A program made the position numbers and the translations under genes. From Delphinapterus leucas (Eukaryota > Chordata > Mammalia > Artiodactyla > Monodontidae), in the NCBI RefSeq assembly GCF_002288925.2, contig NW_022098008.1, positions 8,104,036 to 8,168,035 of the forward strand: 64,000 nucleotides of DNA, in the 5' to 3' direction. Within the stretch, counting starts at the first letter, position 1; each line of letters begins with the position of its first letter. Positions 44,261 through 56,571 of the stretch are shown here, piece after piece. The notes below the pieces were generated by a model. That model had not been told where the DNA came from. It worked only from the letters and a program-made list of their open reading frames with translations, and ran no database searches.

Positions 44261-47200
44261 TTAACCTGTGATATATGGATATATCATGAGAGCTGCTAAA
44301 ACTGTGCAAATTTTGGAATATATTTGTATGTTTGATTTTATTTTTGCAGAGAGGATTCACAGGTTTCATGAAACACCAAAATATCCTTTATCTCTCCCCT
44401 CCAGAAAAAGGTTAGGACCAGTGGGCTAGATGATGTCCAATGATTCTTCCTGATCTAACATTTGATGACCCTATGTTCATTTCTGGTCAATATATTGGCC
44501 AGATGAAAAAGCACATAATATATGGTAGTTTCCCAAGGAAACAAAGGAAAGAGGAAAAGATTTAATATGACCCAGAAGCATGATCAATATCCACAGGCAT
44601 ACAGCAGAGGTTGGAAATCTTTTTTTAAAACAACGCTTTGTGTTCAGTTAGGAACACTTTCCATCCTGGCATTTTCAGAGTGTATTTGGGGTGAGGCTGA
44701 ATACTTCTTTGGTCTTGAGGAAGGGATTGAATGTGCAGATTCTCACAAGGACAGGTGAGCACGTGTCCTGTTATTTAGTGTCCTGTCAGCCAAGATTAAC
44801 TTTTGGTAATGGCAGAAAATAAGTATGAAGGAACTTTTGTACTCAGTATTGCAGCCTCAGGCTTCTCATTTAACGCACACTGTTTTTGTTCTTGAACACA
44901 CAACTCTCATTTAGGGATTCTTAACTAAGATGTCAGCATTAAATTCTTGTCCAATATTTTCTTCCTGTAATTTCCACTTTGGGTTTTAACATTTTTTTGG
45001 TGAGACATGGTATTGGTCAGGTGGGTTAATTACAAAGTCTATGGTTCATTACCCCACTTCTGCATACCTCAAAAGCAGAATTATCAAAAGAGTGCTCCAA
45101 ACGTGGACTCAGAAACAGGCAAATCCAATGAGCTGCTTGGTGTTCGATGAATGATGTGAACTGGACAGACTGTTAAAAGATGATTTTTCAAAAGAATCAT
45201 TTTCAAATCCACAAAATCACAACTGCTGTATAATGTAAAATGAACATACGTAACTGGTTCAAAGAAGAGGCTCAAGACCAGATATATGTAGAATATCAAA
45301 AATGCTAAATTTGTTGATAGATGCAAAACTAGACACAAAATGTAATCTTTGTAATGATATTTGGATCATCTTTTCTACAGGGTAGAAATGAGTTGTATCA
45401 TGACCAGACAAAATTCATCTGCATTCTGTAGACAAGAGTCATTTGCATTTCTACCAGGTTTCTACAACTTACAGAGCTGTGGTATAGCCTAGACAAAGGC
45501 AATCAAAGGGGCATCCCTCTACATAATCAAATAACCCTGGAGGATCTGCTAGACAATTCCCAGCATTCTATTTAAAAGTACAACCTTAAAAGTTTTTCAA
45601 ATATGTTCCCAGCAAGCTTGCCCTGGGGATCATAAACACCATCTGCTAATATTCTGCTTGATCACAAAAGTGCTGGTCTCATTGGTTTGGCCTTCTTATT
45701 TCCATAGGTGCTGCCCAAGGGCTAATTAGCCACGTATTTGCTTTGTTAATTGAGAACCATGCCATTCTGAGCTACTACTAAGGCTGCAGAATTAGCTTCT
45801 GTCTGGAAGTTTTCATAAGGAGATTGAATTTTATTTTTTAAAGCCTCTGTCATTTGCTATCCGGAAGTTAGGAAACCAAAATTCAAAGAAACTTTCTCTA
45901 CCAGATTTCACTGGCTAGGCCTACAAATTTGGGTGAATTCCTTCCTTCTCAATGTCCCCAAAACTTGCTAAGTTTCTTGGCCCAACCAGAAGTGACCTTC
46001 CTCACTATTTGTAAGGCCAGGACCCTAAGTCAGGCTAACCCTAAGAGATAAACCTTCTTCTTTAAAATAGCTTGCCATTCTTGATTAAATAACCGTTCTT
46101 TTCAAATATGACACCCCTTGGGTGGCCGTGGTTGTACAATCTAATTACATTCTGGTAAAAAGGTGGAGAGATTTGCATTAAGCAAATAGCTATATTGCCA
46201 TGAAAAGACTCAGTGAAAATTGATGATTTCTGAGGGATGAGTGAGAATCAGATACCATTTCAAAATGTTTTATTTCACTTTACAAAAGCAGAGTCTACTT
46301 ATCAGTTAGTGGTGATTGAGAAAGAAAAAGGACCTCTTAATATAAACATGAAAAATAGAACATTAACCAAATATTAAAAAAATTCCAAGCAACTAATCAC
46401 AACAAAATTTCTGTCATCGGTTCATTCGGTCTCTTCTTCTGCTGAATCATGGGTCACCAGCCTGTTTCATGAAGCCTTCTGCTTCCAGACTAAGAAGAGT
46501 CCTGGAGACCCTGCCTCAGGCCAGTGGTAGGATCTGACAGCCTTTAAATGATGTCAGTTCAGAAACCTGTACCCAAGAGTCTTTACTTGGAAGAATCAAT
46601 AGATCAAAGTACCTGCTGTAGTCGTTTCCATGAAGACCTAAGACTATAGGCAAAACTGCTCACCTGTACCTTATAGTACAGCCTTCAGGCCAGCATCAGA
46701 ATACAATAAAAATTACCTGTAGATGACAAAGACTTAGTGATTAGTATCATCAATAATACAGAATGCAGGAGCACAAACTCCCTATTGGAGTACAGTACAT
46801 AGTTGTTTCACAAAGATTGGATCAGTGCATCCCCTGAGAGTAAGACAAACCTCCAGAGTCTTCTCAGAAGACACATACTGTCTGTAATATTTATACTAAT
46901 AGCATTGTACAACAACAAACCCAAGAGAAAGCTTAGTGTCTCTTCTAATTTGATGACTTTTCCCATTAGCTCTTGCGATAGCATTGAGCTAATTTAAGAG
47001 ATATATAGTACATTAAAATAATTATTTCTAGTGTTTATCATTTTATGAGGTAAAAAATAAATCTTGGAGATTGCTCTGGGGTCTTTGTAAAATCTCAAAC
47101 ATAGTTTTAGGTGTAAAAGATATACTGAAGTTTTTATTTTATTTTTTCTAAGTATAGGCGCCGATCTTGGTAAGGCAAACTCAAGGCAGCTGTCAGAGGA

Positions 47201-49096
47201 GATTTTGAGCACTTGATTTTGATTGGATCATAGGTGCCTGAGAACCAACTGCATGGTGACCTATTTAATCAAAGTGACAACAAAATGTTTTGAAATACAC
47301 ATAAAAGGTAATAAACTCGTAAAGAACCTCAGCTCTTTCACAGTGAGAAAACTTTGTTCTTTGTTTTTTTTTTTTAAACAATCAAGGACATAATATAGTT
47401 AACATAATGCACAAAATGTTGTTCTGGTAGACACAGGTTCTCCGCTATGTAGACAGATTTTGCAAAAGGTAAAGAATTTTCTTTCATCTTGTAAACGAAG
47501 ATATTATGCAGTAAACTGATGAAACCAACCCATCAAAACTGAGCAACCTTAGCTAAAATTTTAAATTATGCCTTCTTTTCAGATTCAGTTGTTATAAACC
47601 AAATAAAATTTATTTTTTGGGTCTTGCCTTTTTCAAGCTCTTACATATTCTGGAAAGAACTGACCCACTTGAGAACAAAACTACTCTTTTTCCTTAGAAA
47701 ATAAATGCACACACCCACTTGCATTTCTCCATCATCATTGCTTGTAGTACAGTCTCAGTCACGTATGTTAATTATAACTCCTGACCCGTGTGAAAATTTT
47801 CTATTTCACAGAGAAAACTAGAGAATATATGACTGAGAACCATCTGTCACTCTGTAGCTTTTTAGCAGAATGACATCGCTTGTGAGTATACTTAACACAG
47901 CTTTCTAGTTCTACACTCATTTCTCTTATACCTTCTTAAGGTAGCACAAATGAACATATTCAGTAACATGACCCAAAGATACAGACCCTTGTAGCATATA
48001 GAAATATGATGCTTAAAATTATACTTAGATATTAGTATTTCAGTATTCCATATCACTTAGAAAATATCTAGCTATCTAAGAATTCTCCATTAATTAGCTG
48101 AATTTAATATTAGTTTAAGGTTTTAAATTACCTGAAGACCTTGGAAATTATGTTTAAGCTGACACCCTACAAAACATAATTACTATTGATATAAAAAGTT
48201 TGCTGGAATAATGATTCAATTTAGTTGAGCACAAATTACTTTTCATAATCTTTAACACAGTGTGGGAGTATTATTAGCTTATTTGATCATGAAACTGACA
48301 TAATTTTAGGAAGTTCAGACTATGCTCTTTGTGAATGAGAAAATCAATCAACTAAAATAACATATATGCTTTTATGTAGTTAATACTGGTAAATGAGACA
48401 AAGGACATAGACTTCTTTTGAAAACCATAATTATTATACCAGTCCAATTTGCCAAACCTATATTTTAATTATGTAAACTTGAATCCTTAAAATGTTTCTG
48501 ATCTAACAACATAATTTTTAAGGGTAACTCTCTTAAATTATTAGAAATTCAATTTCATTATTCTGCAGGAGCTTTAAGAATATTTTATTTATATAAGTGT
48601 ATATTTACCTCTATAAACAATCAGAAGGGAGTTCCTTTAGTTTAAGTGACATAACAACCTAAGTCATTAATACCCTCTGGAGAAAGGGGAAAAAATCCTA
48701 CTAACACAATGAGAGGAAAATACCTTTCTCAACTACCCACACAGACACATAGACATGAAGACATGTAGAGGACTTACAGCTTCAGTTCTACTATATAAGT
48801 CTCAGGTCAAAAGTAAACACAGGCACACAAAAACTCTGTGGCCCACATCTCAAAGAGCTGTGCCTCATCCCAGAAATTCTTAATTAGAATTCAAGATAGA
48901 CAAACAAACAAACAAAAAGGACTGAAAATATGAATCCTTTGTTGTATGTCATCCAAGAGAGAATAGATCACTGTCCTCCATCTATAGAAATTAATAAACC
49001 ATGGATGATAGAGCCAAATTTTCAATAGTTGACTCCAGTGGGGAGCAAATTAGCTTCTGTGTGAACCACCTGTGTGAATCAGAAACAAAGACTAAA

Positions 49097-49172
49097 CACA
49101 AAATCAAGGAAAAAGAAGAAAATAAAATACAGCATCAACAATGTTAAAATTCTATGGTTACTTGGAACTCAG
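49097..49172 (+). repeat. Apparent donor of the 76-bp segment found in the SINE at 52 kb
   Basis: These 76 bases (from CACAAAATCAAGG to ACTTGGAACTCAG) recur at 52239-52314 with one mismatch (T at 49159, C at 52301). Here they sit in continuous DNA with no repeat borders, which makes this the likely source copy. Confidence 0.93.
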
Positions 49173-49748
49173 ACTGGAAGCCAAGCAAAAAACAACAACA
49201 AAAAACCCACACAGGTTTAAGCAGTCCAAGGCACATGCTTCTCCAGCAAGACTGCTTTCCAGGTAAATCCTGACATCTCAGCGGGACATCCAAGCTAGAA
49301 AAGAATAGTTTTCAAATGTAAACCCACGACTCTCCTAAGAACATAACATAAACACGTGTGAAGGATTTTGTTTTCCTCTTCAATTAATGAGGGAACTCTG
49401 ATATGTAAGCATCTGTGTCTAGAATGTTTAGCTGGATTAGTGAACCATGTCATTTTGCACAGCTTCCGCAAGTCATAGGCATGTAGATGTCAAAGCAGAC
49501 AGTGGTGACCCCATTCTCTAATCCTGTTGATGAAACACCATATCTGTCACATGCTCTCTATAACTTCTAAAGCAATTATATATGTTCCTTATTTAAAATT
49601 TGATTTTTATAATTGTTAAAGTACATTCAAAGTTTAGTTGGATAATCAAGCTGGACAATCATCGCCAGTGTCCTGAGTAGTACATCATTGTACAAGGAAG
49701 CAGAAATCGTGGGCTGTTTCCAGCACAGACACTGACAAACAGCACTGC

Positions 49749-49764
49749 CCCCTCTAGCGGTCCA
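49749..49764 (-). promoter_or_regulatory. CTCF-like motif (weaker)
   Basis: The minus strand reads CCGCTAGAGGGGGC, close to the CTCF core but with G for the preferred C near the end. It lies inside the repeat-free stretch. The claim rests on the motif only. Confidence 0.35.
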
Positions 49765-50753
49765 GTATCTCATGCATAAAATGAAGGGCCAAGATGCATG
49801 CACTCTGAAGGCCTTTCCAGCTCCACGGTCAATGACAATGTTCTCAGTGAAAGGTCAGCAGGCCACTGCATTGTACTCAACTGGGGTGCTTGCACAATTA
49901 ATAATTTTCTGGTGTGTTATTTCTACTAATAAGTAACTTGGCCTAAAATGCCTTTTATGTGTGCTTAGGATACTTTTTTCAATATCTGGAAGTCCAAAGT
50001 ATTTCTGTCATAACTGTAAACAAACTTATCCTAAATGTATTAAAATGATCTTGGGTACTTTTTGTATATCCTACAAGCCCTTAAAATCTGAAGGCTAATC
50101 CAAATTGGAACGTTTTAGAATATTCAAGAAGACAAAGAACTACTTTTAACACCAGCTTTTAGATTTTATGAAGATTTTGATGAGGAATAATAGTGTATAA
50201 ACATTGACAAAACTTTGAAAGTTCCTTTCTATAGAATATAAAATACTCAATATCTAAATCCATGTCAGGCATGGGAGATCAGTGTGTAACATTGGATGTT
50301 TTGTGGTTTTATATTTATATTATAATGTTTAAAATGCAAGTATAACATTTAAATATTGGTCAACTTGATTTTACAAAAGTAAATCCTAAATCACTAAGCT
50401 TTATTTGTTCATCTATTCTCATACTTTTTCAAATCATTATAAGGAATTCCTTATTGTATATTAAAAACTCCCTTACCCCCCTGTCAAAATAATAATAATT
50501 TTCTGGCCCCTTCTACAGACATACTGAGTAGAATTTGGGTAAGATCCAGAAATTTGCATTTTAAATAATCTCCACATTATTCTTACACAAACTGAAGTGT
50601 AAATTTTTTTTCCTGGGAGAAAAAAACCAGTTATGATTGAAAAATAGTTTTTCTGGTAAATGATACATTACTTAGTGCCTTCAAAGCAAAGGTCACCCAT
50701 ATTTAAACTTTTCTGGAATGACATTGAAAAGAAATTAGGTTGTCACTATTTTT

Positions 50754-50763
50754 AAGGTGGTAG
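50754..50763 (+). repeat. Probable target-site duplication of the second L1, left copy
   Basis: AAGGTGGTAG precedes the element and AAAGTGGTAG follows its A-rich tail at 55232-55241. One of ten bases differs. TTTT before it fits an L1 endonuclease nick. Confidence 0.75.
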
Positions 50764-52133
50764 AAAATGGGAATAGGAATATATATATCAATAATTACGT
50801 TAAATGTAAATGGAATAAATGCTCCCACCAAAAGACACAGACCGGCTGAATGGATACAAAAACAAGACCCATATATATGCTGTCTACAAGAGACCCACTT
50901 CAGACCTAGGGACACATACAGACTGAAAGTGAGGGGATGGAAAAAGATATTCCCTGCAAATGGAAATCTAAAGAAAGCTTGAGTAGCAATTCTCATATCA
51001 GACAAAATAGACTTTAAAATAAAGACTATTACAAGAGACAAAGAAGGACACTACATAATGATCAAGGGATCGATCCAAGAAGAAAATATGACAATTGTAA
51101 ATATTTATGCACCCAACATAGGAACACCTCAATACATAAGGCAAATACTAACAGCCATAAAAGGGGAAATCAACAGTAACACATTCATAGTAGTGGACTT
51201 TAACACTCCACTTTCACCAATGGACAGATCATCCAAAATGAAAATAAATAAGGAAATACAAGCTTTAAATGATACATTAAACAAGATGGACTTAGTTGAT
51301 ATTTATAGGACAGTCCATCCAAAAACAACAGAATACACATTTTTCTCAAGTGCTCATGGAACATTCTCCAGGACAGATCACATCTTGGGTCACAAATCAA
51401 ACCTTGGTAAATTTAAGATAATTGAAATTGTATCAAGTATCTTTTCTGACCACAACACTAAGAGACTAGATATCAATTACAGGAAAAGATCTGTAAAAAA
51501 TACAAACACATGGAGGCTAAACAATATACTACTTAATAACAAAGTGATCACTGAAAAAATCAAAAAATACCTAGAAACAAATGACAATAGAGACACGATG
51601 ACTCAAAACCTATGGGATGCAGCAAAAGCAGTTCTAAGAGGGAAGTTTATAACAATACAATCCTAAATTAAGAAACAGGAAACATCTCGAATAAACAACC
51701 TAACCTTGCACCTCAAGCAATTAGGGAAAGAAGAACAAAAACCCCAAAGTTAGCAGAAGGAAAGAATTCATAAAGATCAGATTAGAAATAAATGAAAAAG
51801 AAATGAAGGAAACAACAGCAAAAATCAATAAAACTAAAAGCTGGTTCTTTGGGAAGGTAAAAAAAATTGATAAACCATTAGCCAGACTCATCAAGAAAAA
51901 AAGGGAGAAGACTCAAATCAATAGAATTAGAAATGAAAAAGGAGATGTAACAACTGACACTGCAGAAATACAAAAGATCATGAGAGATTACTACAAGAAA
52001 CACTATGCCAATAAAATGGACAACCTGGAAGAAATGGGCAAATTCTTAGAAATGCACAACCTGCCAAAATTGAATCAGGAAGAAATAGAAAATATGAATA
52101 GACCAATCACAAGCATTGAAATTGAGATTGATT

Positions 52134-52148
52134 AAAAATCTTCAAACA
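52134..52148 (+). repeat. Target-site duplication of the CHR SINE inside L1, left copy
   Basis: AAAAATCTTCAAACA here and AAAAATCTTCCAACA at 52431-52445 differ at one base. Both are ORF2 sequence (the NLPTNK region). Confidence 0.9.
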
Positions 52149-52430
52149 GGGGCTTCCCTGGTGGCGCAGTGGTTGAGAGTCCACCTGCCAATGCAGGGGA
52201 CACGGGTTCGTGCCCCGGTCGGGGAAGATCCCACATACCACAAAATCAAGGAAAAAGAAGAAAATAAAATACAGCATCAACAATGTTAAAATTCTATGGT
52301 CACTTGGAACTCAGTAACGGCTAGCGGCTGGGCCTGAGAGCAATGGCCACTGAGCCTGCATGTCTGGAGTCTGTGCTCTGCAATGGGAGAGGCCACAACA
52401 GTGAGAGACCTGCGTACCAAAAAAAAAAAA
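52149..52430 (+). mobile_element. CHR SINE carrying a foreign insertion of about 77 bp
   Basis: The left part 52149-52238 is a normal CHR head (GGGGCTTCCCTGGTGGCGCA, B box GGGTTCGTGCCCCGG). The right part from about 52317 is the normal body (AGCGGCTGGGCC, CACAACAGTGAGAGACC) and an A tail. Removing the insertion gives about 205 bp, the standard length, so no SINE sequence was lost. The inserted bases match 49097-49172. The 15-bp target-site duplications of the whole SINE are intact. Confidence 0.93.
52239..52316 (+). repeat. Templated insertion, copy of 49097-49172, within the SINE
   Basis: Positions 52239-52314 match the upstream locus at 75 of 76 bases in the same orientation. Two extra bases (TA) precede the return to SINE sequence at ACGG. 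There is no poly(A) and no duplication of SINE sequence at the junctions. The left junction shares a C or CAC with the donor edge, a short microhomology. Confidence 0.92.
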
Positions 52431-55241
52431 AAAAATCTTCCAACAAACAAAAGCCCAGGACCAGATGGCTTCACAGGTGAATTCTATCAAACATTTAGAG
52501 AAGGGGTAACACCTATCCTTCTCAAACTCTTCCAAAATATAGCAGAAAGAGGAACACTCCCAAACTCATTCTACGAGACCACCATCACCCTGATACCAAA
52601 ACCAGACATACATGTCACAAAGAAAGAAAACTACAGACCAATATCACTGATGAACATAGATGTAAAAATCCTCAACCAAATACTAGCAAACAGAATCCAA
52701 CAGCACATTAAAAGGATCATAAACGATGACCAAGTGGGGTTTATTCCAGGAATGCAAGGATTCTTCAATATATGCAAATCAATCACTGTGATACACCATA
52801 TTAACAAATTGAAGGAGAAAAACCATACAATCATCTCAATAGATGCAGAGAAAGCTTTCAACAAAATTCAACACCCATTTATGATAAAAACCCTGCAGAA
52901 AGTAGGCATAGAGGGAACTTTCCTCAACATAATAAAGGCCATATATGACAAACCCACAGCCAACATCATCCTCAATGGTGAAAAACTGAAACCATTTCCA
53001 CTAAGATCAGGAACAAGACAAGGTTGCCCACTTTCACCACTCTTATTCAAAATAGTTTTGGAAGTTTTAGCCACAGCAATCAGAGAAGAAAAGGAAATAA
53101 AAAGAATCCGAATCAGAAAAGAAGAAGTAAAGCTGTCACTGTTGGCAGGTGACATGATACTGTACATAGAGAATCCTAAGTATGCTACCAGAAAACCACT
53201 AGATCTAATCAATGAATTTGGTAAAGTAGCAGGATACAAAATTAATGCACAGAAATATCTGGCATTCCTATAAACTAATGATGAATAATCTGAAAGTGAA
53301 ATTAAGAAAATACTCCCATTTACCATTGCAACAAAAAGAATAAAATATCTAAGAGTAAACCTACCTAAGGAGACAATAAACCTGTATGCAGAAAATTATA
53401 AGACACTGATGAAAGAAATTAAAGATGACACAAATAGATGGAGAGATATACCATATTCTTGTATTGGAAGAGTCAACATTGTGAAAATGACTCTACTACC
53501 CAAAGCAATCTACAGATTCAATGCAATCCCTATCAAACTACCACTGGCATTTTTCACAGAACTAGAACAAAAAATTTCACAATTTGTATGGAAACACAAA
53601 AGGCCCCGAATAGCCAAAGCAATCTTGAGAAGAAAAAATGGAGCTGGAGGAATCAGGCTCCCTGACTTCAGACTATACTACAAAGCTACAGTAATCAAGA
53701 AAGTATTGTACTGGCACAAAAACAGAAATATAGATCAATGGAAGAGGATAGAAAGCCCAGCGACAAACCCACGCACATATGGTCACCTTATATTTGATGA
53801 GGAGGCAAGAATGTACAGTGGAGAAAGGACAGCCTCTTCAAATAGTGGTGCTGGGAAAACTGGACAGGTACATGTAAAAGTATGAGATTAGAACACTCCC
53901 TAACACCATACACAAAAATAAGCTCAAAATGGATTAAAGACCTAAATGTAAGGCCAGACACTATCAAACTATTATAGGAAAACGTAGGCAGAACACTCTA
54001 TGACATAAATCACAGCAAGATCCTTTTTGACCCACCTCCCAGAGAAATGGAAATAAAAATAAACAAATGGGACCTAATGAAACTTAAAAGCTTTTGCACA
54101 GCAAAGGAAACCATAAACAAGACCAAAAGACAACCCTCAGAATGTTAGAAAATATTTGCAAATGAAGCAGTTGACAAAGGATGGATCTCCAAAACTTACA
54201 AGCAGCTCATGCAGCTCAATAACAAAAAAACAAACAACCCAATCCAAAATGCGCAGAAGACCTAAATAAACATTTCTCCAACGAAGGTATACAGATTTCC
54301 AACAAACACATGAACAAATGCTCAACATCATTAATCATTAGAGAAATGCAAATCAAAACTACAATGAGATATCATCTCACACCGGTCAGAATGGCCATCA
54401 TCAAAAAATCTACAAACAATAAATGCTGGAGAGGTTGTGGAGAAAAGGGAACACTCTTGCACTGCTAGTGGGAATGTGAATTGGTACAGCCACTATGGAG
54501 AACAGCATGGAGGTTCCTTAAAAAAAGTACAAATAGAACTGCCATATGATCCAGCAATCCCACTAATGGGCATATACTCTGAGAAAACCGTAATTCAAAA
54601 AGAGTCACGTACCAAAATGTTCATTGCAGCTCTATTTACAATAGCCAGGAGATGGAAGCAACCTAAGTGTCCATAATTGGATGAATGGGTAAAGGTGTGT
54701 CACATATATACAATGGAATATTACTCAGCCTTAAAAAGAAATGAAATTGAGTTATTTGTAGTGAGGTGGATGGACCTAGAATCTGTCATACAGAGTGAAG
54801 TAAGACAGAAAGAGAAAGACACCGTATGCTAACACATATATATATGGAGTCTAAGAAAAAAAGAATGGCATGAAGAACCTAGGGGTAAGATGGGAATAAA
54901 GACACAGACCTACTAGAGAATGGACTTGAGGATATGGGGAGGGGGAAAGGTAAGCTGTGACAAAGTGATAGAGTGGCATGGACATATATACACTACAAAA
55001 TGTAAAATAGATAGCTAGTGGGAAGCAGCTGCATAGCACAGGGAGATCAGCTTGGTGCTTTGTGACCACCTAGAGGGGTGGGATAGGGAGGGTGGGAGGA
55101 AGAGAGATGCAAGAGGGAAGAGTTATGGGAACATATGTATATGTATAACTGATTCACTTTGTTATACATCAGAAACTAAGACACCATTATAAGGCAATTA
55201 TACTCCAATAAAGATGTTAAAAAAAATAATAAAAGTGGTAG

Positions 55242-55362
55242 TTTACCACGGTTCATTATACCTGGCATAAGATTTAGAGTGCATACTCGGCTTCATCAGA
55301 GTGCAGCTGTAAACCAACGTTCAGTTCTCTTTACTCATTTCTATTGCCTTTTACTTCCTTCT
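55242..55362. other. Short unique spacer
   Basis: Unique DNA between the second L1 and the nested L1 cluster, with no feature recognised. Confidence 0.5.
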
Positions 55363-56571
55363 TTCTTATAAATGGTTTAAAGAAAATTAATGGAACCAAA
55401 AGCTGGATCGTTGAAAAAAATCAATAAACTCAATAAATCTTTCACGATACTGACACAAAAGAAAGAAGACACAAATTATCAATATCAGAAATGAAAGAGG
55501 AGTCATCACTCTTGAACCCACAGGCATTAAAAGTTAACAAAAGAATACTGTGAATAATTCTATGTCCACAAATTTTATAACTTAGATGAAATGTTTTTCA
55601 AGAACAATTCCTTAAAAAACAAAAACTACCAAAACTTATATGAGAAGTTTTTTAAATAGGCTTATATTTATTGAAGAAATTAAATTAATAACCTTCCAAA
55701 ATAGAAAGCACCAGACCCAGATGTGTTCACTGGTGAATGCTACCAAACACTTAAGGAAGAAATAATACCAAATCTCTACAAACTCTTCTAGAAGATAGAA
55801 GTAGAGGAAACAGTATCTAACTCATGCTATGAGGGCAGCATTACCATGATGTCAAAATCAGACAAAGACATTACAAGAAAGGAAAAATTACAGACTAATA
55901 TCTCTCATGGACACAGACTTTAAAATCCTCAAAAATATTAGAAAATAAAATCCAACAATGTATAAAAATAATTATACATTAAAATGAAGTGGGAAATGTT
56001 TTAGGAAACATGCAAAGCTGTTTCAACATTCCATCCTTGTAATTCATCATGTCAACAAGTTAGAGAAGAAAAATAATATAATCATGTCAATTGATGCAGA
56101 AAGCATTAAGAAAATTCAGCACCCAGTCATGGCAAAAACTCTCACCACACTGAAAAAAGACAGGAACTTTCTCAACTTTATCTAAAACATCTCCAAAACC
56201 AGTAGCTAACATCATATAGAGACTAGATGCTTTCCTATTTTTAAAAAATTTTTATGGAGTATAGTTGATTTACAATGTTGTGTTAGTACCAGGTGTACAG
56301 CAAAGTGAATCAGTTATATATATACATATATCCACTCTTCTTTAGATTCTTTTCCCATATAGGGACCATTACAGAGTATTGAGCAGAGTTCCCTGTGCTA
56401 TACAGTAGGTCTTTATTAGTTATCAATTTTCCACATAGTACTGTGTACATGTCAATCCCAACCTCCCATTTTATCCCTCCCCCATCCCTTACCCCCTGGT
56501 AACCATAAGTTTATTTTCTACATCTGTAACTCTATTTCTGTTTTGTAGATAAGTTTATCTGTACCCCCTTT

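Larger units (their letters stand above)
44261..50753. other. Long AT-rich stretch without recognised repeats
   Basis: Nearly 6.5 kb contain no interspersed repeat that I recognise, although both flanks are full of them. Longer ATG frames are almost absent (none above 85 codons before 50.7 kb). Homeodomain-like TAATTAG and TTAATTA words are common, as expected in AT-rich DNA. A minus-strand AATAAA occurs at 46269-46274. The stretch could be conserved regulatory DNA or a long untranslated region, but the sequence alone does not decide. Confidence 0.45.
50767..54840 (+). pseudogene. ORF2 of the second L1, broken by stops, frameshifts and a SINE
   Basis: Open pieces lie at 50767-50982 and 51058-51666 (same frame, endonuclease: ITLNVNGINAPTKRH, SDHNTKRLDINYR), 51803-52135 (shifted frame), 52383-53273 (RT), 53409-53885 and 54437-54676. 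Early damage includes a TGA at 50980-50982 where the sister copy has a glycine codon. In the RT both aspartate boxes are altered: AFDK reads AFNK and FADD reads LAGD. The SINE adds about 280 bp in the Z-to-RT region. No functional endonuclease or reverse transcriptase can result. Confidence 0.93.
50764..55231 (+). mobile_element. Second L1, 5'-truncated at the ORF2 start, split by a CHR SINE
   Basis: The element starts three bases before the ORF2 ATG (AAAATGGGAATAGG) and runs through the whole ORF2 and 3'UTR to AATAAA (55207-55212) and an impure A tail. It closely resembles the full-length L1 at 12.6-20.2 kb throughout and belongs to the same or a sister subfamily. A CHR SINE inserted at 52149 interrupts it. 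Substitutions, indels and the worn tail show that it is older than the full-length copy. Confidence 0.95.
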
